Assembly: GCF_010731775.1 (NCBI RefSeq)
Contig: NZ_AP022590.1
Location: 5,456,001-5,520,000, forward strand
Source: Mycobacterium mantenii
GTDB lineage: Bacteria; Actinomycetota; Actinomycetes; Mycobacteriales; Mycobacteriaceae
DNA: 64,000 bases
Reading direction: 5' to 3'
Made by a program: the position numbers and the translations under genes. Under the pieces are notes generated by a model. The model searched no databases and was not told where the DNA came from. It was given only the letters and a program-made list of their open reading frames with translations. Of the stretch, positions 25,472-36,232 are shown in pieces (position 1 is the stretch's first letter; the number at the start of each line of letters is the position of its first letter).

Positions 25472-27163
25472 TCAGCGCCTCGGGCTGCCGTCCGGTGACG
25501 TCGGTTGGACGAGTTCGACGAGCAGGTTGGGGATTTCGAGCCTCGGCAACATCACCTCGACGAACACCATGCGGTCCTGGTGCTCCGCGGCGGCGGTCAG
25601 GGCGTCGTCGAGCTCGCCGTAGGTCTGGACCCGAAACGCCAGGTGGTCGGTAACGCCCAGCGCGTGGGGCACGTCCGTCCATTTCCAATTCACGATGTCG
25701 TTGTACGGCGCGGTCGCGCCGTGGATCGCCCGTTCGACGGTGTAGCCGTCGTTGTTGACCACCACGATGACGGGGGAGAGGCCCTCGCGTGAAAAGGTGC
25801 CGAGCTCTTGGACGGTCAGTTGCGCGGCGCCGTCCCCGATGAGCAACACAGTCCTGCGCTCCGGATGCGCCACCGCCGCCCCGAGCGCGGCGGGCAACGT
25901 GTAACCGATTGAGCCCCATAGTGGTTGACCGATGAAGGTGACTCCCTGCGGCAGCCGATGGTCGGCCATGCCGTAGAAGGAGGTGCCCTGGTCGGCGAGC
26001 ACCACGTTGCCCGGTGTGAGGGCGACACAAAGGCGGTCCCACAACATCTTCTGCGTCAGCGGTTGGTCGCGCGGTGGGGGCGGCGGCAGTGGCTCGGCCG
26101 GCGGCGATACCACCGGAGGCGAAGAGATTCCGCGGCGGACCAGGATCGTGGCCAGCGACTCCAGCGCGGCGCCCATTTCCAACGGCGCGAAGACTTCTCC
26201 GGCCACACTGCTCTGATATTGGCCGACGTCGATGGTCCGGGCCAGGTCGATCCGCTGGCTGAAGAAGCCGCTGACCATGTCGGTGAAGACCACGCCGGCG
26301 GTGACCAACACGGGCGCCCCTTCGATCGCGGTGCGCACCGCCGGCGCGCTGGCGGACCCCGCGTAGATGCCGAGGAAGTTCGGCGAACTCTCGTCGAGCA
26401 GGCTCTTTCCCCACATCAACGTGGCGTGCGGCACCACGTCGGCCGCCAGCAACGCCTCGAGTTCTTTGATCGCCTGCAGCCGGTGCACCAGCAAGTCGGC
26501 GAGCACGGTGAGCTGATGGTCGCCGATGAGTTCGGTCGCGGCCTCGACGAACATCGCCAGCGCGCGCGGACTGGTGCCGCCGGTGTAGCGGGGCAACGGC
26601 GACTGCGGCGGCTCGGTGGGGAAGCGTGCCACGTCGGTGGACAGCAGGATGTATCCGGGACGCTTCTGCTCGCGCACCTCGGACAGCACCCGATCGATCT
26701 CGCGGCGGGCCGTCGCGGGCATTAGATTGGCTTGGGCGCAAGTGATTTCGCGGCTGACCCGGAAGAAGTGCTCGAAGTCCCCGTCGCCGAGCGAATGGTG
26801 CAGCGCCCTACGGGTGCCCTGGGCATCCTTGGACGGGCCGCCCACGATGTGCACGACGGGCACCTGTTCGGCATAACTGCCCGCGATCGAGTTGGCTGCG
26901 GAGAGCTCACCGACGCCGAATGTCGTTACCAAGGCCGACATTCCGCGTAGCCGACCATACCCGTCGGCGGCGTATCCGGCGTTGAGCTCGTTGGCGTTGC
27001 CGACCCAACGAATGCTGGGGTGGGCGATGATGTGGTCGAGGAATTCCAGGTTGTAATCGCCGGGAACGCCGAAGATTTCCGAAACGCCGAGCTCGGCGAG
27101 ACGGTCCAACAGGTAGTCACCGACGGTGTATGCGGGATCGGTCGCGGCATCAGTCACAGGCAC
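25472..27163 (-). CDS. pdc: Alpha-keto-acid decarboxylase (ThDP-dependent), Rv0853c ortholog
   Basis: A 563-residue thiamine-diphosphate enzyme of the pyruvate/indolepyruvate decarboxylase family, converting 2-oxo acids to aldehydes. The N-terminal [32 protein letters not shown] with its catalytic Glu region ([17 protein letters not shown]) and the ThDP/Mg motif [11 protein letters not shown] to NNDGYTVE are intact. The start GTG 27163 (or GTG 27157) lies just before the conserved [11 protein letters not shown]. Position next to the genes below matches H37Rv Rv0853c. Confidence 0.92.
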   Translation of the reverse strand: MPVTDAATDPAYTVGDYLLDRLAELGVSEIFGVPGDYNLEFLDHIIAHPSIRWVGNANELNAGYAADGYGRLRGMSALVTTFGVGELSAANSIAGSYAEQVPVVHIVGGPSKDAQGTRRALHHSLGDGDFEHFFRVSREITCAQANLMPATARREIDRVLSEVREQKRPGYILLSTDVARFPTEPPQSPLPRYTGGTSPRALAMFVEAATELIGDHQLTVLADLLVHRLQAIKELEALLAADVVPHATLMWGKSLLDESSPNFLGIYAGSASAPAVRTAIEGAPVLVTAGVVFTDMVSGFFSQRIDLARTIDVGQYQSSVAGEVFAPLEMGAALESLATILVRRGISSPPVVSPPAEPLPPPPPRDQPLTQKMLWDRLCVALTPGNVVLADQGTSFYGMADHRLPQGVTFIGQPLWGSIGYTLPAALGAAVAHPERRTVLLIGDGAAQLTVQELGTFSREGLSPVIVVVNNDGYTVERAIHGATAPYNDIVNWKWTDVPHALGVTDHLAFRVQTYGELDDALTAAAEHQDRMVFVEVMLPRLEIPNLLVELVQPTSPDGSPRR

Positions 27164-27222
27164 GACGGTACGCTCGGTCGAATCCGTTCCGGGTGAGACG
27201 CCGTGCCAGTATCGTGCGGGCC

Positions 27223-27666
27223 ATGGCACTCAAAGAATCCCGCGACATCGTCATCGAAGCCAGTCCGGAGGAGATTCTGGACGTCATCGCCGACTTCGAA
27301 GCGATGCCCGAATGGTCGGAGCCGCATCAGAGTGCGGAGATCCTCGACACCGGCGATGACGGGCGTCCCCGCCAAGTGAGGATGAAGGTCAAGGTCGCCG
27401 GGATCACCGACGAACAAGTGGTCGCCTACACGTGGGGCGACAATGTGGTGAGCTGGAAGCTGGTCAGCTCCTCGCAGCAGAAGGCGCAGGACGGGAAGTA
27501 CACCCTGGTGCCCAAAGGCGCCGAGACCCTGGTCAAGTTCGAGCTTCTCGCGGACCCGAACGTGCCGCTGCCCGGCTTCGTGCTCAAGCGTGCCGTCAAG
27601 GGAACGATCGATTCGGCAACCAAGGCGCTGCGCGATCGGGTGCTCAAGGTGAAGAAAGGCAAGTAG
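27223..27666 (+). CDS. SRPBCC (START-like) protein, Rv0854 type
   Basis: A 147-residue lipid- or ligand-binding fold protein of the polyketide cyclase/dehydrase family: [33 protein letters not shown], then a beta-rich core ending in a long C-terminal helix ([23 protein letters not shown]). Such proteins bind hydrophobic ligands; no catalytic residues can be named. It is divergent from pdc and followed by far 5 bases later. Two further paralogs lie downstream. Confidence 0.88.
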   Translation: MALKESRDIVIEASPEEILDVIADFEAMPEWSEPHQSAEILDTGDDGRPRQVRMKVKVAGITDEQVVAYTWGDNVVSWKLVSSSQQKAQDGKYTLVPKGAETLVKFELLADPNVPLPGFVLKRAVKGTIDSATKALRDRVLKVKKGK

Positions 27667-27671
27667 CCCCG

Positions 27672-28754
27672 GTGAGCGGTGGCGCGCCGCTGGCCGGGGT
27701 GAGGGTCATCGAACTCGGTGGCATCGGGCCGGGGCCGCACGCGGGAATGCTGCTCGCCGATCTGGGTGCCGACGTGGTGCGGGTGCGCCGGCCAGCGGGC
27801 GGCTTGGGGATGCCGGCCGAGGACCGCGACCTGCTGCACCGCGGCAAGCGGATCGTCGACCTGGACGTCAAGACGCAGCCGCGAGCGCTGCTGGACCTGG
27901 TCGCCAAGGCCGACGTGCTGCTGGACTGCTTCCGGCCCGGCACCTGCGAGCGGCTCGGCATCGGGCCGGACGACTGCGCGGCGGTCAACCCGCGGCTGAT
28001 CTACGCGCGGATGACCGGGTGGGGACAGGACGGGCCGCTGGCGCCGACCGCCGGTCACGACATCAACTACCTGGCGCAGACCGGTGCGCTGTCGGCGCTG
28101 GGCTACGCCGACCGGCCACCGATGCCGCCGCTGAACCTGGTCGCCGACTTCGGCGGTGGCTCCATGCTGGTGGTGATCGGCATCGCGGTCGCCCTCTACG
28201 AACGGGAACGTTCGGGCCAGGGACAGGTGATCGACGCGGCGATGGTCGACGGGGTCAGCCTGCTGGCCCAGATGATGTGGACCATGAAGTCCACTGGCGC
28301 ACTGCGCGACCGGCGCGAATCGTTTCTGCTCGACGGCGGCGCCCCGTTCTACGGCTGCTACGAGACCGCCGACGGTAAATATGTCGCCGTCGGCGCCATC
28401 GAGCCACAGTTCTTCGCGGCCTTGCTCAATGGGCTTGGCCTCTCACCCGACGACGTGCCCGCCCAACACGACAGAGCTTCCTATCCCCAGATGCGCGCGG
28501 TCTTCACCCGACGGTTCGCCAGCCGGGCGCGCGACGAATGGGCGCAGACCTTCGCCGGCACCGATGCGTGTGTCACCCCGGTGCTGACGTGGACTGAGGC
28601 CGCCGCCGACGAGCACTTGCGGGCGCGGTCCACGGTGATCACCGCCCACGGGGCCGACCAGGCCGCGCCCGCCCCGCGCTTTTCGCGGACCCCGGCCGGA
28701 CCGGTCGGAGGGCCGCCGGCGGCGACCACGCCGCTCAGCGAAATCAACTGGTAG
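27672..28754 (+). CDS. far: Fatty-acid-CoA racemase (CaiB family), Rv0855 ortholog
   Basis: A 360-residue alpha-methylacyl-CoA racemase-type protein that inverts the 2-methyl centre of branched acyl-CoAs, needed before beta-oxidation. It shows PLAGVRVIELGGIGPGPHAGMLLADLGADVVRV, the region GHDINYLAQTGALS with the catalytic His/Asp area, and GQGQVIDAAMVDGV. The start is GTG 27672, 5 bases after the previous gene. Synteny with Rv0854 and Rv0856 supports the name. Confidence 0.92.
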   Translation: MSGGAPLAGVRVIELGGIGPGPHAGMLLADLGADVVRVRRPAGGLGMPAEDRDLLHRGKRIVDLDVKTQPRALLDLVAKADVLLDCFRPGTCERLGIGPDDCAAVNPRLIYARMTGWGQDGPLAPTAGHDINYLAQTGALSALGYADRPPMPPLNLVADFGGGSMLVVIGIAVALYERERSGQGQVIDAAMVDGVSLLAQMMWTMKSTGALRDRRESFLLDGGAPFYGCYETADGKYVAVGAIEPQFFAALLNGLGLSPDDVPAQHDRASYPQMRAVFTRRFASRARDEWAQTFAGTDACVTPVLTWTEAAADEHLRARSTVITAHGADQAAPAPRFSRTPAGPVGGPPAATTPLSEINW

Positions 28755-28812
28755 GAAACTGTTTACGCTGAATCGGTCCGTTTCGGGGTCGGCGTTGCTA
28801 AGTTGATCCTCA

Positions 28813-29262
28813 GTGGCCGTAAAAGCATCACGGGAATTTGTTGTCAACGCGCCGCCAGAAGTGGTCATGGAGGCGCTGACAGATGTCGGCGTCCTGTCAT
28901 CGTGGTCGCCGCTGCACAAACACATCGAAGTCATCGACCGGTATCCGGACGGACGGCCCCACCATGTCAAAACCACCATCAAGATTCTCGGGCTGGTGGA
29001 CAAAGAGGTCCTGGAATATCACTGGGGCCCCGATTGGGTTGTTTACGACGCCAAGGGAACCTCCCAGCAGCACGGGCAGCACGTCGAGTACACGCTCAAG
29101 CCCGAAGGGGTCGACCAGACCCGGGTGCGATTCGACATCACCGTCGAACCCGGCCGGCCCATGCCCGCCTTCATCGTGCGGCGGGCAAGTGAAAGCGTTC
29201 TCGACGCGGCGGTCAAGGGATTGTGCGACTTGGTGAACCGCGGTTCGGCCGAGTCCGAATAG
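28813..29262 (+). CDS. SRPBCC (START-like) protein, Rv0856 type
   Basis: A 149-residue START-like protein starting at GTG 28813. It shares with its two neighbours the segments REFVVNAPPEVVMEALTDVGVL, WSPLHKHIEVIDRYPDGRPHHV and VLEYHWGPDWVVYD. It likely binds a hydrophobic ligand; the function is unknown. It is closest to the next gene, which suggests a recent duplication. Confidence 0.88.
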   Translation: MAVKASREFVVNAPPEVVMEALTDVGVLSSWSPLHKHIEVIDRYPDGRPHHVKTTIKILGLVDKEVLEYHWGPDWVVYDAKGTSQQHGQHVEYTLKPEGVDQTRVRFDITVEPGRPMPAFIVRRASESVLDAAVKGLCDLVNRGSAESE

Positions 29263-29322
29263 CCGGAATCGTCCGCGATTTTCGCCTCCGTCGGCGGCGT
29301 CGCTGTTGTTAACTAGTAGGCG

Positions 29323-29763
29323 GTGGCCATACGCGCATCGTCAGAGATTGTCATTGAGGCGCCCCCGGGAGCGATCATGGAGGCGCTGGCCGACATGGAC
29401 GCCGTGCCCTTATGGTCCCCGTTGCACAAGCGGGTCGAAGTCGTCGACAGATATCCCGACGGCCTGCCACACCACGTCAAGATGACGATCAGAGTCGGCG
29501 GCATCGCGGACACCGAAATGGTCGAATATCACTGGGGCCCCGACTGGATGGTCTGGGATGCGCAGAAGACCGCCCAGCAACATGCTCAGCACGGCGAATA
29601 CAACCTGGAGCGTGAGGGCGACGACAAGACCCGGGTGCGATTCAGCCTCACGATCGAGCTCCGGGCGCCGCTGCCCGGGTTCTGGGTGCGCTCGGCCGGC
29701 AACAAAATCCTTCATGCCGCGCTGGATGGCCTGCGCAAGCGTGTGATGGGGGCCCTGGGTTAA
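29323..29763 (+). CDS. SRPBCC (START-like) protein, Rv0857 type
   Basis: A 146-residue paralog of the preceding gene with the same landmarks (EAPPGAIMEALADMD, WSPLHKRVEVVDRYPDG, MVEYHWGPDWMVWD). Start is GTG 29323. Its stop overlaps the stop of dapC on the other strand by 4 bases, so the two genes are tail to tail. Confidence 0.88.
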   Translation: MAIRASSEIVIEAPPGAIMEALADMDAVPLWSPLHKRVEVVDRYPDGLPHHVKMTIRVGGIADTEMVEYHWGPDWMVWDAQKTAQQHAQHGEYNLEREGDDKTRVRFSLTIELRAPLPGFWVRSAGNKILHAALDGLRKRVMGALG

Positions 29764-30947
29764 CCGGCTGACCCGTTTTTCAGCGCGGTCAGGCGCTTGA
29801 TGGCCTCATCGAGGGTGTCGTCGCGTTTACAGAAGGTGAAGCGCACCAGGTGATTCCACACGTCGGCGGGACCGTGCGTCGCGGCCGGGTCGCAGAATGC
29901 CGACATCGGGATCGCGGCCACTCCAACCTTTTCCGGCAGCGCCGCGCAGAACGCGCTGCTGTCGTCGTAGCCCAGCGGACGCGGATCCGCGCACAGGAAG
30001 TACGTGCCGGCGCTGTCGTGCACCTCGAACCCGACGTCGATCAGGCCGGCGGCCAGTCGATCGCGCCGTGCCTGCAAGGTGGCGCGCAGGCTGGCGACCC
30101 AGGCGTCCTCGGTCTCCAGCGCCAAGGCCACCGCCGGCTGGAACGGCGCGCCGCCGACGTAGCTCAGATATTGTTTGGCCGCGCGCATCCCGGAGATGAG
30201 TTGTGCTGGGCCGCAAGCCCATCCGATCTTCCAGCCGGTGCAGTTGAACATCTTGGCCGCGCTCGAGATCGTGATCGTCCGCTCGGCCATGCCGTCGAAG
30301 CCGGCCAGCGGAACATGTTGCCGACCGTCGAAGACCAGGTGCTCGTACACCTCATCGGTGATCACCAACAGGTCGGCGGCGACCGCGACCTCCGCGATGG
30401 CGGCCAGCTCGTCGGCGCTGAGCACCGTTCCGGTTGGGTTGTGCGGCGAGTTGACGATCAGCGCGCGGGTCCGTGGGGTCACCGCCCGGCGCAGGGCGTC
30501 GGCGTCCAGCGCGAAGCCGCGGCCATGGGGGACGAGCGGCACGGCCACCCGTTGCGCCGAGGCCATCGCCACCACCGGCGAGTACGAGTCGTAGAACGGC
30601 TCGATGATCAGCACCTCGGAGCCGGGTTCGACCAGGCCCAGAACCGCCGAGGCGATGGCCTCGGTCGCGCCGACCGTCACCAGCACTTCGGTGTCGGGGT
30701 CGTACTCGATGCCGTAGCGGCGCTGCCGCTGGGCGGCGATCGCGTGGCGCAGCGGTGCGATGCCGATGCCCGGTGGGTACTGGTTGACGCCGTCGGCGAT
30801 GGCCTCCTGGGCGGCCTTCAGCATGGCCGGGGGCCCGTCCTCGTCGGGAAACCCCTGACCGAGGTTCACCGCTCCGATCCGCGCGGCCAGCGCCGACATC
30901 TCGGCGAACACCGTGGTCGCGTAGGGGCGCAGTCGCGACACCGTCAT
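29760..30947 (-). CDS. dapC: PLP-dependent aminotransferase, Rv0858c (dapC) ortholog
   Basis: A 395-residue class I aminotransferase. In M. tuberculosis Rv0858c is N-succinyl-diaminopimelate aminotransferase in lysine/cell wall precursor synthesis. Visible are NLGQGFPDEDGPP, SPHNPTGTVLS, DEVYEHLVFDG and the PLP Lys in SSAAKMFNCTGWKIGW. Start ATG 30947 (MTVSRLRPYATTVF); an in-frame extension to 31145 runs through the repeats upstream and was rejected. The enzyme resembles kynurenine aminotransferases too, so substrate assignment rests on synteny. Confidence 0.92.
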   Translation of the reverse strand: MTVSRLRPYATTVFAEMSALAARIGAVNLGQGFPDEDGPPAMLKAAQEAIADGVNQYPPGIGIAPLRHAIAAQRQRRYGIEYDPDTEVLVTVGATEAIASAVLGLVEPGSEVLIIEPFYDSYSPVVAMASAQRVAVPLVPHGRGFALDADALRRAVTPRTRALIVNSPHNPTGTVLSADELAAIAEVAVAADLLVITDEVYEHLVFDGRQHVPLAGFDGMAERTITISSAAKMFNCTGWKIGWACGPAQLISGMRAAKQYLSYVGGAPFQPAVALALETEDAWVASLRATLQARRDRLAAGLIDVGFEVHDSAGTYFLCADPRPLGYDDSSAFCAALPEKVGVAAIPMSAFCDPAATHGPADVWNHLVRFTFCKRDDTLDEAIKRLTALKNGSAG

Positions 30948-31012
30948 GGTGGACGAGCTTAGGCGGGGCGGGCGTCTGCGGGTGTCACGCCAGCGTGGCG
31001 CCCGGCCCGCCC

Positions 31013-31068
31013 AGCGCGAAGTTAGGTGCACATTCGGCGTCGAGCGTGAAGTTAGTTTCACATTCGGC
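31013..31068. repeat. Two 26-bp direct repeats upstream of fadA
   Basis: Copies at 31013-31038 and 31043-31068 share AGCG, GAAGTTAG and CACATTCGGC and differ at a few bases. The second contains the dyad GTGAA-N6-TTCAC. They lie in the 288-base gap between the divergent dapC and fadA genes. Either an intergenic mycobacterial repeat or tandem regulator sites would fit. Confidence 0.6.
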
Positions 31069-31107
31069 CGGACATGGCAGCCATCAGCCCAGCGAGGGCG
31101 TGGTATG

Positions 31108-31174
31108 CCTAACAGGGCGCCTGTGAGCTGCGCGGTCTTGCCCAACCAACAGGTTGGCCGGGGCCCCTGTTAGG
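31108..31174. promoter_or_regulatory. Distant 10-bp inverted repeat before fadA
   Basis: CCTAACAGGG (31108-31117) and its exact complement CCCTGTTAGG (31165-31174) are 47 bases apart. Between them lies a second dyad, CCAAC-CAACAG-GTTGG (31142-31157). The site ends about 60 bases before the fadA start, where a promoter is expected. It may serve a fatty-acid-responsive regulator. Confidence 0.45.
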
Positions 31175-31235
31175 GTGGTGCGGGACCTAGTCTTGAAGAC
31201 GGATTCGAACCCAATTCGGAGAACAGGAAGTCGTC

Positions 31236-32447
<1,212 letters not shown>

Positions 32448-32451
32448 GACC

Positions 32452-34596
32452 ATGGCAGAGAACACCATTCAGTGGGACAAGGACGCCGACGGCATCGTCA
32501 CACTGACCCTGGACGACCCCACCGGGTCGGCCAACGTGATGAACGAGCACTACAGCGAGTCCATGCACAACGCCGTGGAACGCCTTGCCGCCGAGAAGGA
32601 TTCGATCACCGGTGTGGTCATCACCAGTGCGAAGAAGACCTTCTTCGCCGGCGGTGACCTGAAGGGCATGATCAACCTCGGCCCGGAGAACGCCGGTGAG
32701 GCGTTCGACACCGTCGAGTCGGTCAAGCGAGACCTGCGCGCGCTGGAGACGCTGGGCAAGCCGGTGGTGGCCGCCATCAACGGCGCCGCGCTCGGCGGCG
32801 GCCTGGAGATCGCGCTGGCCTGTCACCACCGCATCGCCGCGGACGTCAAGGGCCTGGTCGTCGGCCTGCCCGAGGTCACGCTGGGCCTGCTTCCCGGCGG
32901 CGGCGGGGTGACCCGCACCGTGCGGATGTTCGGCATCCAGAACGCGTTCATGAACATCCTGTCGCAGGGCACCCGCTTCAAGCCGGACAAGGCCAAGGAG
33001 ATCGGTCTGGTCGACGAGCTCGTCGGCTCGGTCGAGGAACTGGTGCCCGCCGCCAAAGCGTGGATCAAGGCCAACCCCGACTCACACGAACAGCCTTGGG
33101 ACAAAAAGGGTTACAAGATGCCCGGCGGCACCCCGTCCAGCCCCGCGCTGGCCGGCATCCTGCCGTCTTTCCCCGCGTTGCTCAAGAAGCAGCTCAAGGG
33201 CGCGCCGATGCCGGCGCCGCGGGCCATCCTGGACGCGGCCGTCGAGGGCGCGCAGGTGGACTTCGACACCGCCAGCCGCATCGAGAGCCGCTACTTCACC
33301 CAGCTGGTCACCGGCCAGGTCGCCAAGAATATGATCCAGGCGTTCTTCCTGGACCTGCAGCACATCAACGGCGGTGGGTCGCGGCCCGACGGCATCGAGC
33401 CGGTCAAGATCAACAAGATCGGTGTGCTGGGGGCGGGCATGATGGGTGCGGGCATCGCCTACGTCTCGGCCAAGGCCGGCTTCGACGTGGTGCTCAAGGA
33501 CGTCAGCCGCGAGGCCGCCGAGAAGGGCAAGGGCTACTCGGAAAAGCTTGAGGCCAAGGCGCTTCAGCGTGGCAAGACCACCGAGGAGAAGAGCAAGGCA
33601 CTGCTGGACCGCATCACCCCGGCCGCCGACCCCGAGGCCTTCAAGGGCGTCGACTTCGTGATCGAGGCCGTGTTCGAGAACCAGGAACTCAAGCACAAGG
33701 TCTTCCAGGAGATCGAGGACATCGTCGAGCCCAACGCGCTGCTGGGTTCGAACACCTCGACGCTGCCGATCACCGGTCTGGCGACCGGCGTGAAGCGCCA
33801 GGAGGACTTCATCGGGATCCACTTCTTCTCTCCGGTCGACAAGATGCCGCTGGTCGAGATCATCAAGGGTGAGAAGACTTCTGACGAGGCGCTGGCCCGG
33901 GTTTTCGACTACACGCTGGCCATCGGCAAGACCCCGATCGTCGTCAACGACAGCCGCGGCTTCTTCACCAGCCGCGTCATCGGCACGTTCGTCAACGAGG
34001 CGCTGGCGATGCTGGGCGAGGGTGTGGAGCCGGCCAGCGTCGAGCACGCCGGCTCGCAGGCCGGCTACCCGGCACCGCCGCTGCAGCTGTCCGACGAGCT
34101 CAACCTGGAGCTGATGCACAAGATTGCCACCGCCACCCGTAAGGGTGTCGAGGACGCGGGCGGCACCTACGAGCCGCACCCGGCCGAGGCCGTCGTCGAG
34201 AAGATGATCGAGATCGGTCGTCCCTCGCGGCTGAAGGGCGCGGGCTTCTACGAGTACGACGACGGCAAGCGGACCCGCCTTTGGCCGGGCCTGCGCGAGA
34301 CGTTCAAGTCCGGTAGCGCGCAGATCCCGTTGCAGGACATGATCGATCGCATGCTGTTCGCCGAGGCGCTCGAGACGCAGAAGTGCCTGGATGAGGGCGT
34401 GCTGACGTCGACCGCCGACGCCAACATCGGGTCGATCATGGGCATCGGCTTCCCGCCCTACACCGGTGGTAGCGCGCAGTTCATCGTCGGTTACCAGGGT
34501 GCGGGCGGTATCGGCAAGGAAGCCTTCGTGGCCCGTGCCAAGGAATTGGCCGCCAAGTACGGCGACCGCTTCCTGCCGCCGGCGTCGCTGAGCTAA
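32452..34596 (+). CDS. fadB: Fatty oxidation complex alpha-subunit FadB
   Basis: A 714-residue bifunctional enzyme. The N-terminal 300 residues are an enoyl-CoA hydratase (KKTFFAGGDLKGM, NGAALGGGLEIALACHHRIA, LPEVTLGLLPGGGG). From about residue 320 it is a 3-hydroxyacyl-CoA dehydrogenase with the NAD fold GVLGAGMMGAGIAYVSAKAG and the signature IHFFSPVDKMPLVEII. Together with FadA it completes trifunctional beta-oxidation. ATG 32452. It corresponds to Rv0860; a strong hairpin follows. Confidence 0.96.
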   Translation: MAENTIQWDKDADGIVTLTLDDPTGSANVMNEHYSESMHNAVERLAAEKDSITGVVITSAKKTFFAGGDLKGMINLGPENAGEAFDTVESVKRDLRALETLGKPVVAAINGAALGGGLEIALACHHRIAADVKGLVVGLPEVTLGLLPGGGGVTRTVRMFGIQNAFMNILSQGTRFKPDKAKEIGLVDELVGSVEELVPAAKAWIKANPDSHEQPWDKKGYKMPGGTPSSPALAGILPSFPALLKKQLKGAPMPAPRAILDAAVEGAQVDFDTASRIESRYFTQLVTGQVAKNMIQAFFLDLQHINGGGSRPDGIEPVKINKIGVLGAGMMGAGIAYVSAKAGFDVVLKDVSREAAEKGKGYSEKLEAKALQRGKTTEEKSKALLDRITPAADPEAFKGVDFVIEAVFENQELKHKVFQEIEDIVEPNALLGSNTSTLPITGLATGVKRQEDFIGIHFFSPVDKMPLVEIIKGEKTSDEALARVFDYTLAIGKTPIVVNDSRGFFTSRVIGTFVNEALAMLGEGVEPASVEHAGSQAGYPAPPLQLSDELNLELMHKIATATRKGVEDAGGTYEPHPAEAVVEKMIEIGRPSRLKGAGFYEYDDGKRTRLWPGLRETFKSGSAQIPLQDMIDRMLFAEALETQKCLDEGVLTSTADANIGSIMGIGFPPYTGGSAQFIVGYQGAGGIGKEAFVARAKELAAKYGDRFLPPASLS

Positions 34597-34616
34597 TCCT
34601 GCGCCACGCACGCGCG

Positions 34617-34652
34617 GAAGCCCCCGAAACAACGAGGTTTCGGGGGCTTCTT
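34617..34652 (+). terminator. Rho-independent-type hairpin after fadB
   Basis: GAAGCCCCCGAAAC (34617-34630) and its exact complement (34637-34650) form a perfect 14-bp stem with a 6-base loop, 21 bases after the fadB stop. A short TTC follows rather than a T-run, which is normal for mycobacterial terminators. It also lies downstream of the convergent methyltransferase gene and can serve both. Confidence 0.8.
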
Positions 34653-34672
34653 CGTGCGGTGGTCGCGAAAGG

Positions 34673-35278
34673 CTAACGGCGCCTTTGGAACAGGTAGTAC
34701 CACGCCGGCGTCTTCTCGGCGCGGTCCAGCTCGCGTTCCGCGCCCGCCGACAGCAGCGTCCAGCTCTGCGTGAATCGTCGTTCCATCTCGGCGCGGTCGA
34801 CTCCACGCACCCCGACCCGACCGCCCGGCACGAACGCGACGATCAGCAGCCGCGCCCCGGGTGCCGCCAGGGCGCTGATTTCGCGCACGTAGGCGTCGCG
34901 ATCCGCGTCGCTCATGTTGTGCAGGCACCCGTTGTCGACGATCAACCCGAAGTCCGCGCCGATGCCGGCCTGGCTCAGCTGCGTGGCGTCGGCCTGGACG
35001 AAGTCGACCACGGCGCCGGCCGCGCCGGCCTTGGCGCGTGCCCGCTCAAGGGGTTTGGCCACAAAGTCAACCGCGGTGACCTTCCAGCCGTGTTGGGCGA
35101 GATAGATCGAGCAGTCACCGGTACCGCAGCCGACCTCCAGGGCCGCCCCGGCGGGCAGCGCGGCCGCGTCGCGGGTTCCCTCGACCAGATCGCGCACGCT
35201 CTGCGCGAGCGGATGGCCATCCCATGGGGTGAAACCGATGCGGTAAAAGATCCGGAATAGCGTCTGTTTGGAAGCCAT
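34673..35278 (-). CDS. Class I SAM-dependent methyltransferase
   Basis: A 201-residue Rossmann methyltransferase. Motif I is ALEVGCGTGDCSIYLA, followed by the acidic residue of KVTAVDFVAKPLERA and motif DFGLIVDNGCLHNMS. The small size with an N-terminal FYRIGFTPWDGHPL resembles thiol/halide or small-molecule methyltransferases. It is the first gene downstream of fadB in the stretch absent from the M. tuberculosis arrangement. Methylation of the NRPS product is a guess from proximity. Confidence 0.85.
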   Translation of the reverse strand: MASKQTLFRIFYRIGFTPWDGHPLAQSVRDLVEGTRDAAALPAGAALEVGCGTGDCSIYLAQHGWKVTAVDFVAKPLERARAKAGAAGAVVDFVQADATQLSQAGIGADFGLIVDNGCLHNMSDADRDAYVREISALAAPGARLLIVAFVPGGRVGVRGVDRAEMERRFTQSWTLLSAGAERELDRAEKTPAWYYLFQRRR

Positions 35279-35302
35279 AGCTCACCCTAGGCCCTGGGTT
35301 CC

Positions 35303-36163
35303 CTATCGGGAGGCGGCCGCGATGCGGCGCCATTCCTCCCGCGGGAATGCCCGGGGATCGGCCAGCAGCACCTGGACGCAGACGTGGTCGGCGCCCGCGG
35401 AACGATGCTCGGCGACGCGGCGCATGATCGCCTCTTCATCGCCCCACGCGATGATTGCGTTGAAGAGCCGATCGCTCACCTGCGACAGGTCGTCTTCGGA
35501 GAACCCGCTGCGCAGCAGGTTGTTGGCGTAGTTGGGTAGGGCCAGATACGCCCGCAGCCAATCGGTTCCGATCTGGCGGGCCTCGTCGGCGCTGTCGGTC
35601 AGGATCACCGTCTGTTCCGGAAGCAGCAAGGGGCCCCGGCCCAAAGTCGAACGAGCAGAAGCGGTGTGCTCGGGCGTGACGAGGTACGGGTGGGCGCCGC
35701 CGGCGCGGGTAGCCGACAGCGTCAGCATCTTCGGGCCGAGCGCGGCGAGCACCCGGCGCTCGGTGGGGACAGGCCGCGGCGCGGCGTCCAAACCGTCCAG
35801 GAATGCGGCCGTCGCCGCCAGCGGTTTGCGGTATCGCCCGGGTTGGCCTGCATCGATCAGCGGTGCGTGGCTGACGCCGATTCCCAGCAGAAAGCGGTCA
35901 CCGTGCTCGGCGGTCAGCGTCGCGTAGGACTCGGCGGTATCGCCGGGCGAATGCATCCACAGATTCAGGATTCCCGTGGCGATCACGGTCCGCTTGGTCG
36001 CGCCGAGCAGATCACCCACCGCGTCGAACACCGGCCCGCCGACATCGGGTATCCAGAGCGCCGGAAAGCCCAGTTCGTCGAGTTCAGTTGCGGCCTCGGC
36101 GGATTCGGTGGGATCGCCGTAACGCAGCTGACTGCTCCAGATTCCAACGCCGGTCAGTTCCAT
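35303..36163 (-). CDS. LLM-class F420-dependent oxidoreductase
   Basis: A 286-residue luciferase-like protein of the F420 group (TIM barrel). ELTGVGIWSSQLRYGDP, ELGFPALWIPDVGG and RFLLGIGVSHAPLID are typical. These enzymes use coenzyme F420 for hydride transfer; the substrate cannot be predicted. It begins at ATG 36163 and is followed by the methyltransferase 24 bases later on the same strand. Confidence 0.87.
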   Translation of the reverse strand: MELTGVGIWSSQLRYGDPTESAEAATELDELGFPALWIPDVGGPVFDAVGDLLGATKRTVIATGILNLWMHSPGDTAESYATLTAEHGDRFLLGIGVSHAPLIDAGQPGRYRKPLAATAAFLDGLDAAPRPVPTERRVLAALGPKMLTLSATRAGGAHPYLVTPEHTASARSTLGRGPLLLPEQTVILTDSADEARQIGTDWLRAYLALPNYANNLLRSGFSEDDLSQVSDRLFNAIIAWGDEEAIMRRVAEHRSAGADHVCVQVLLADPRAFPREEWRRIAAASR

Positions 36164-36232
36164 GTGCAGCCTTCCCTTCGTGGCGCGCGCCGGCCGCGGC
36201 TACTCGGGCCCGCGGCTCTACAGGACATGCTG

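Noticed and set aside
30948..31145. N-terminal extension of dapC
   Set aside because: The extension reads through the 26-bp repeats and matches no aminotransferase N-terminus. The family start is MTVSRLRPYATTVF at 30947.
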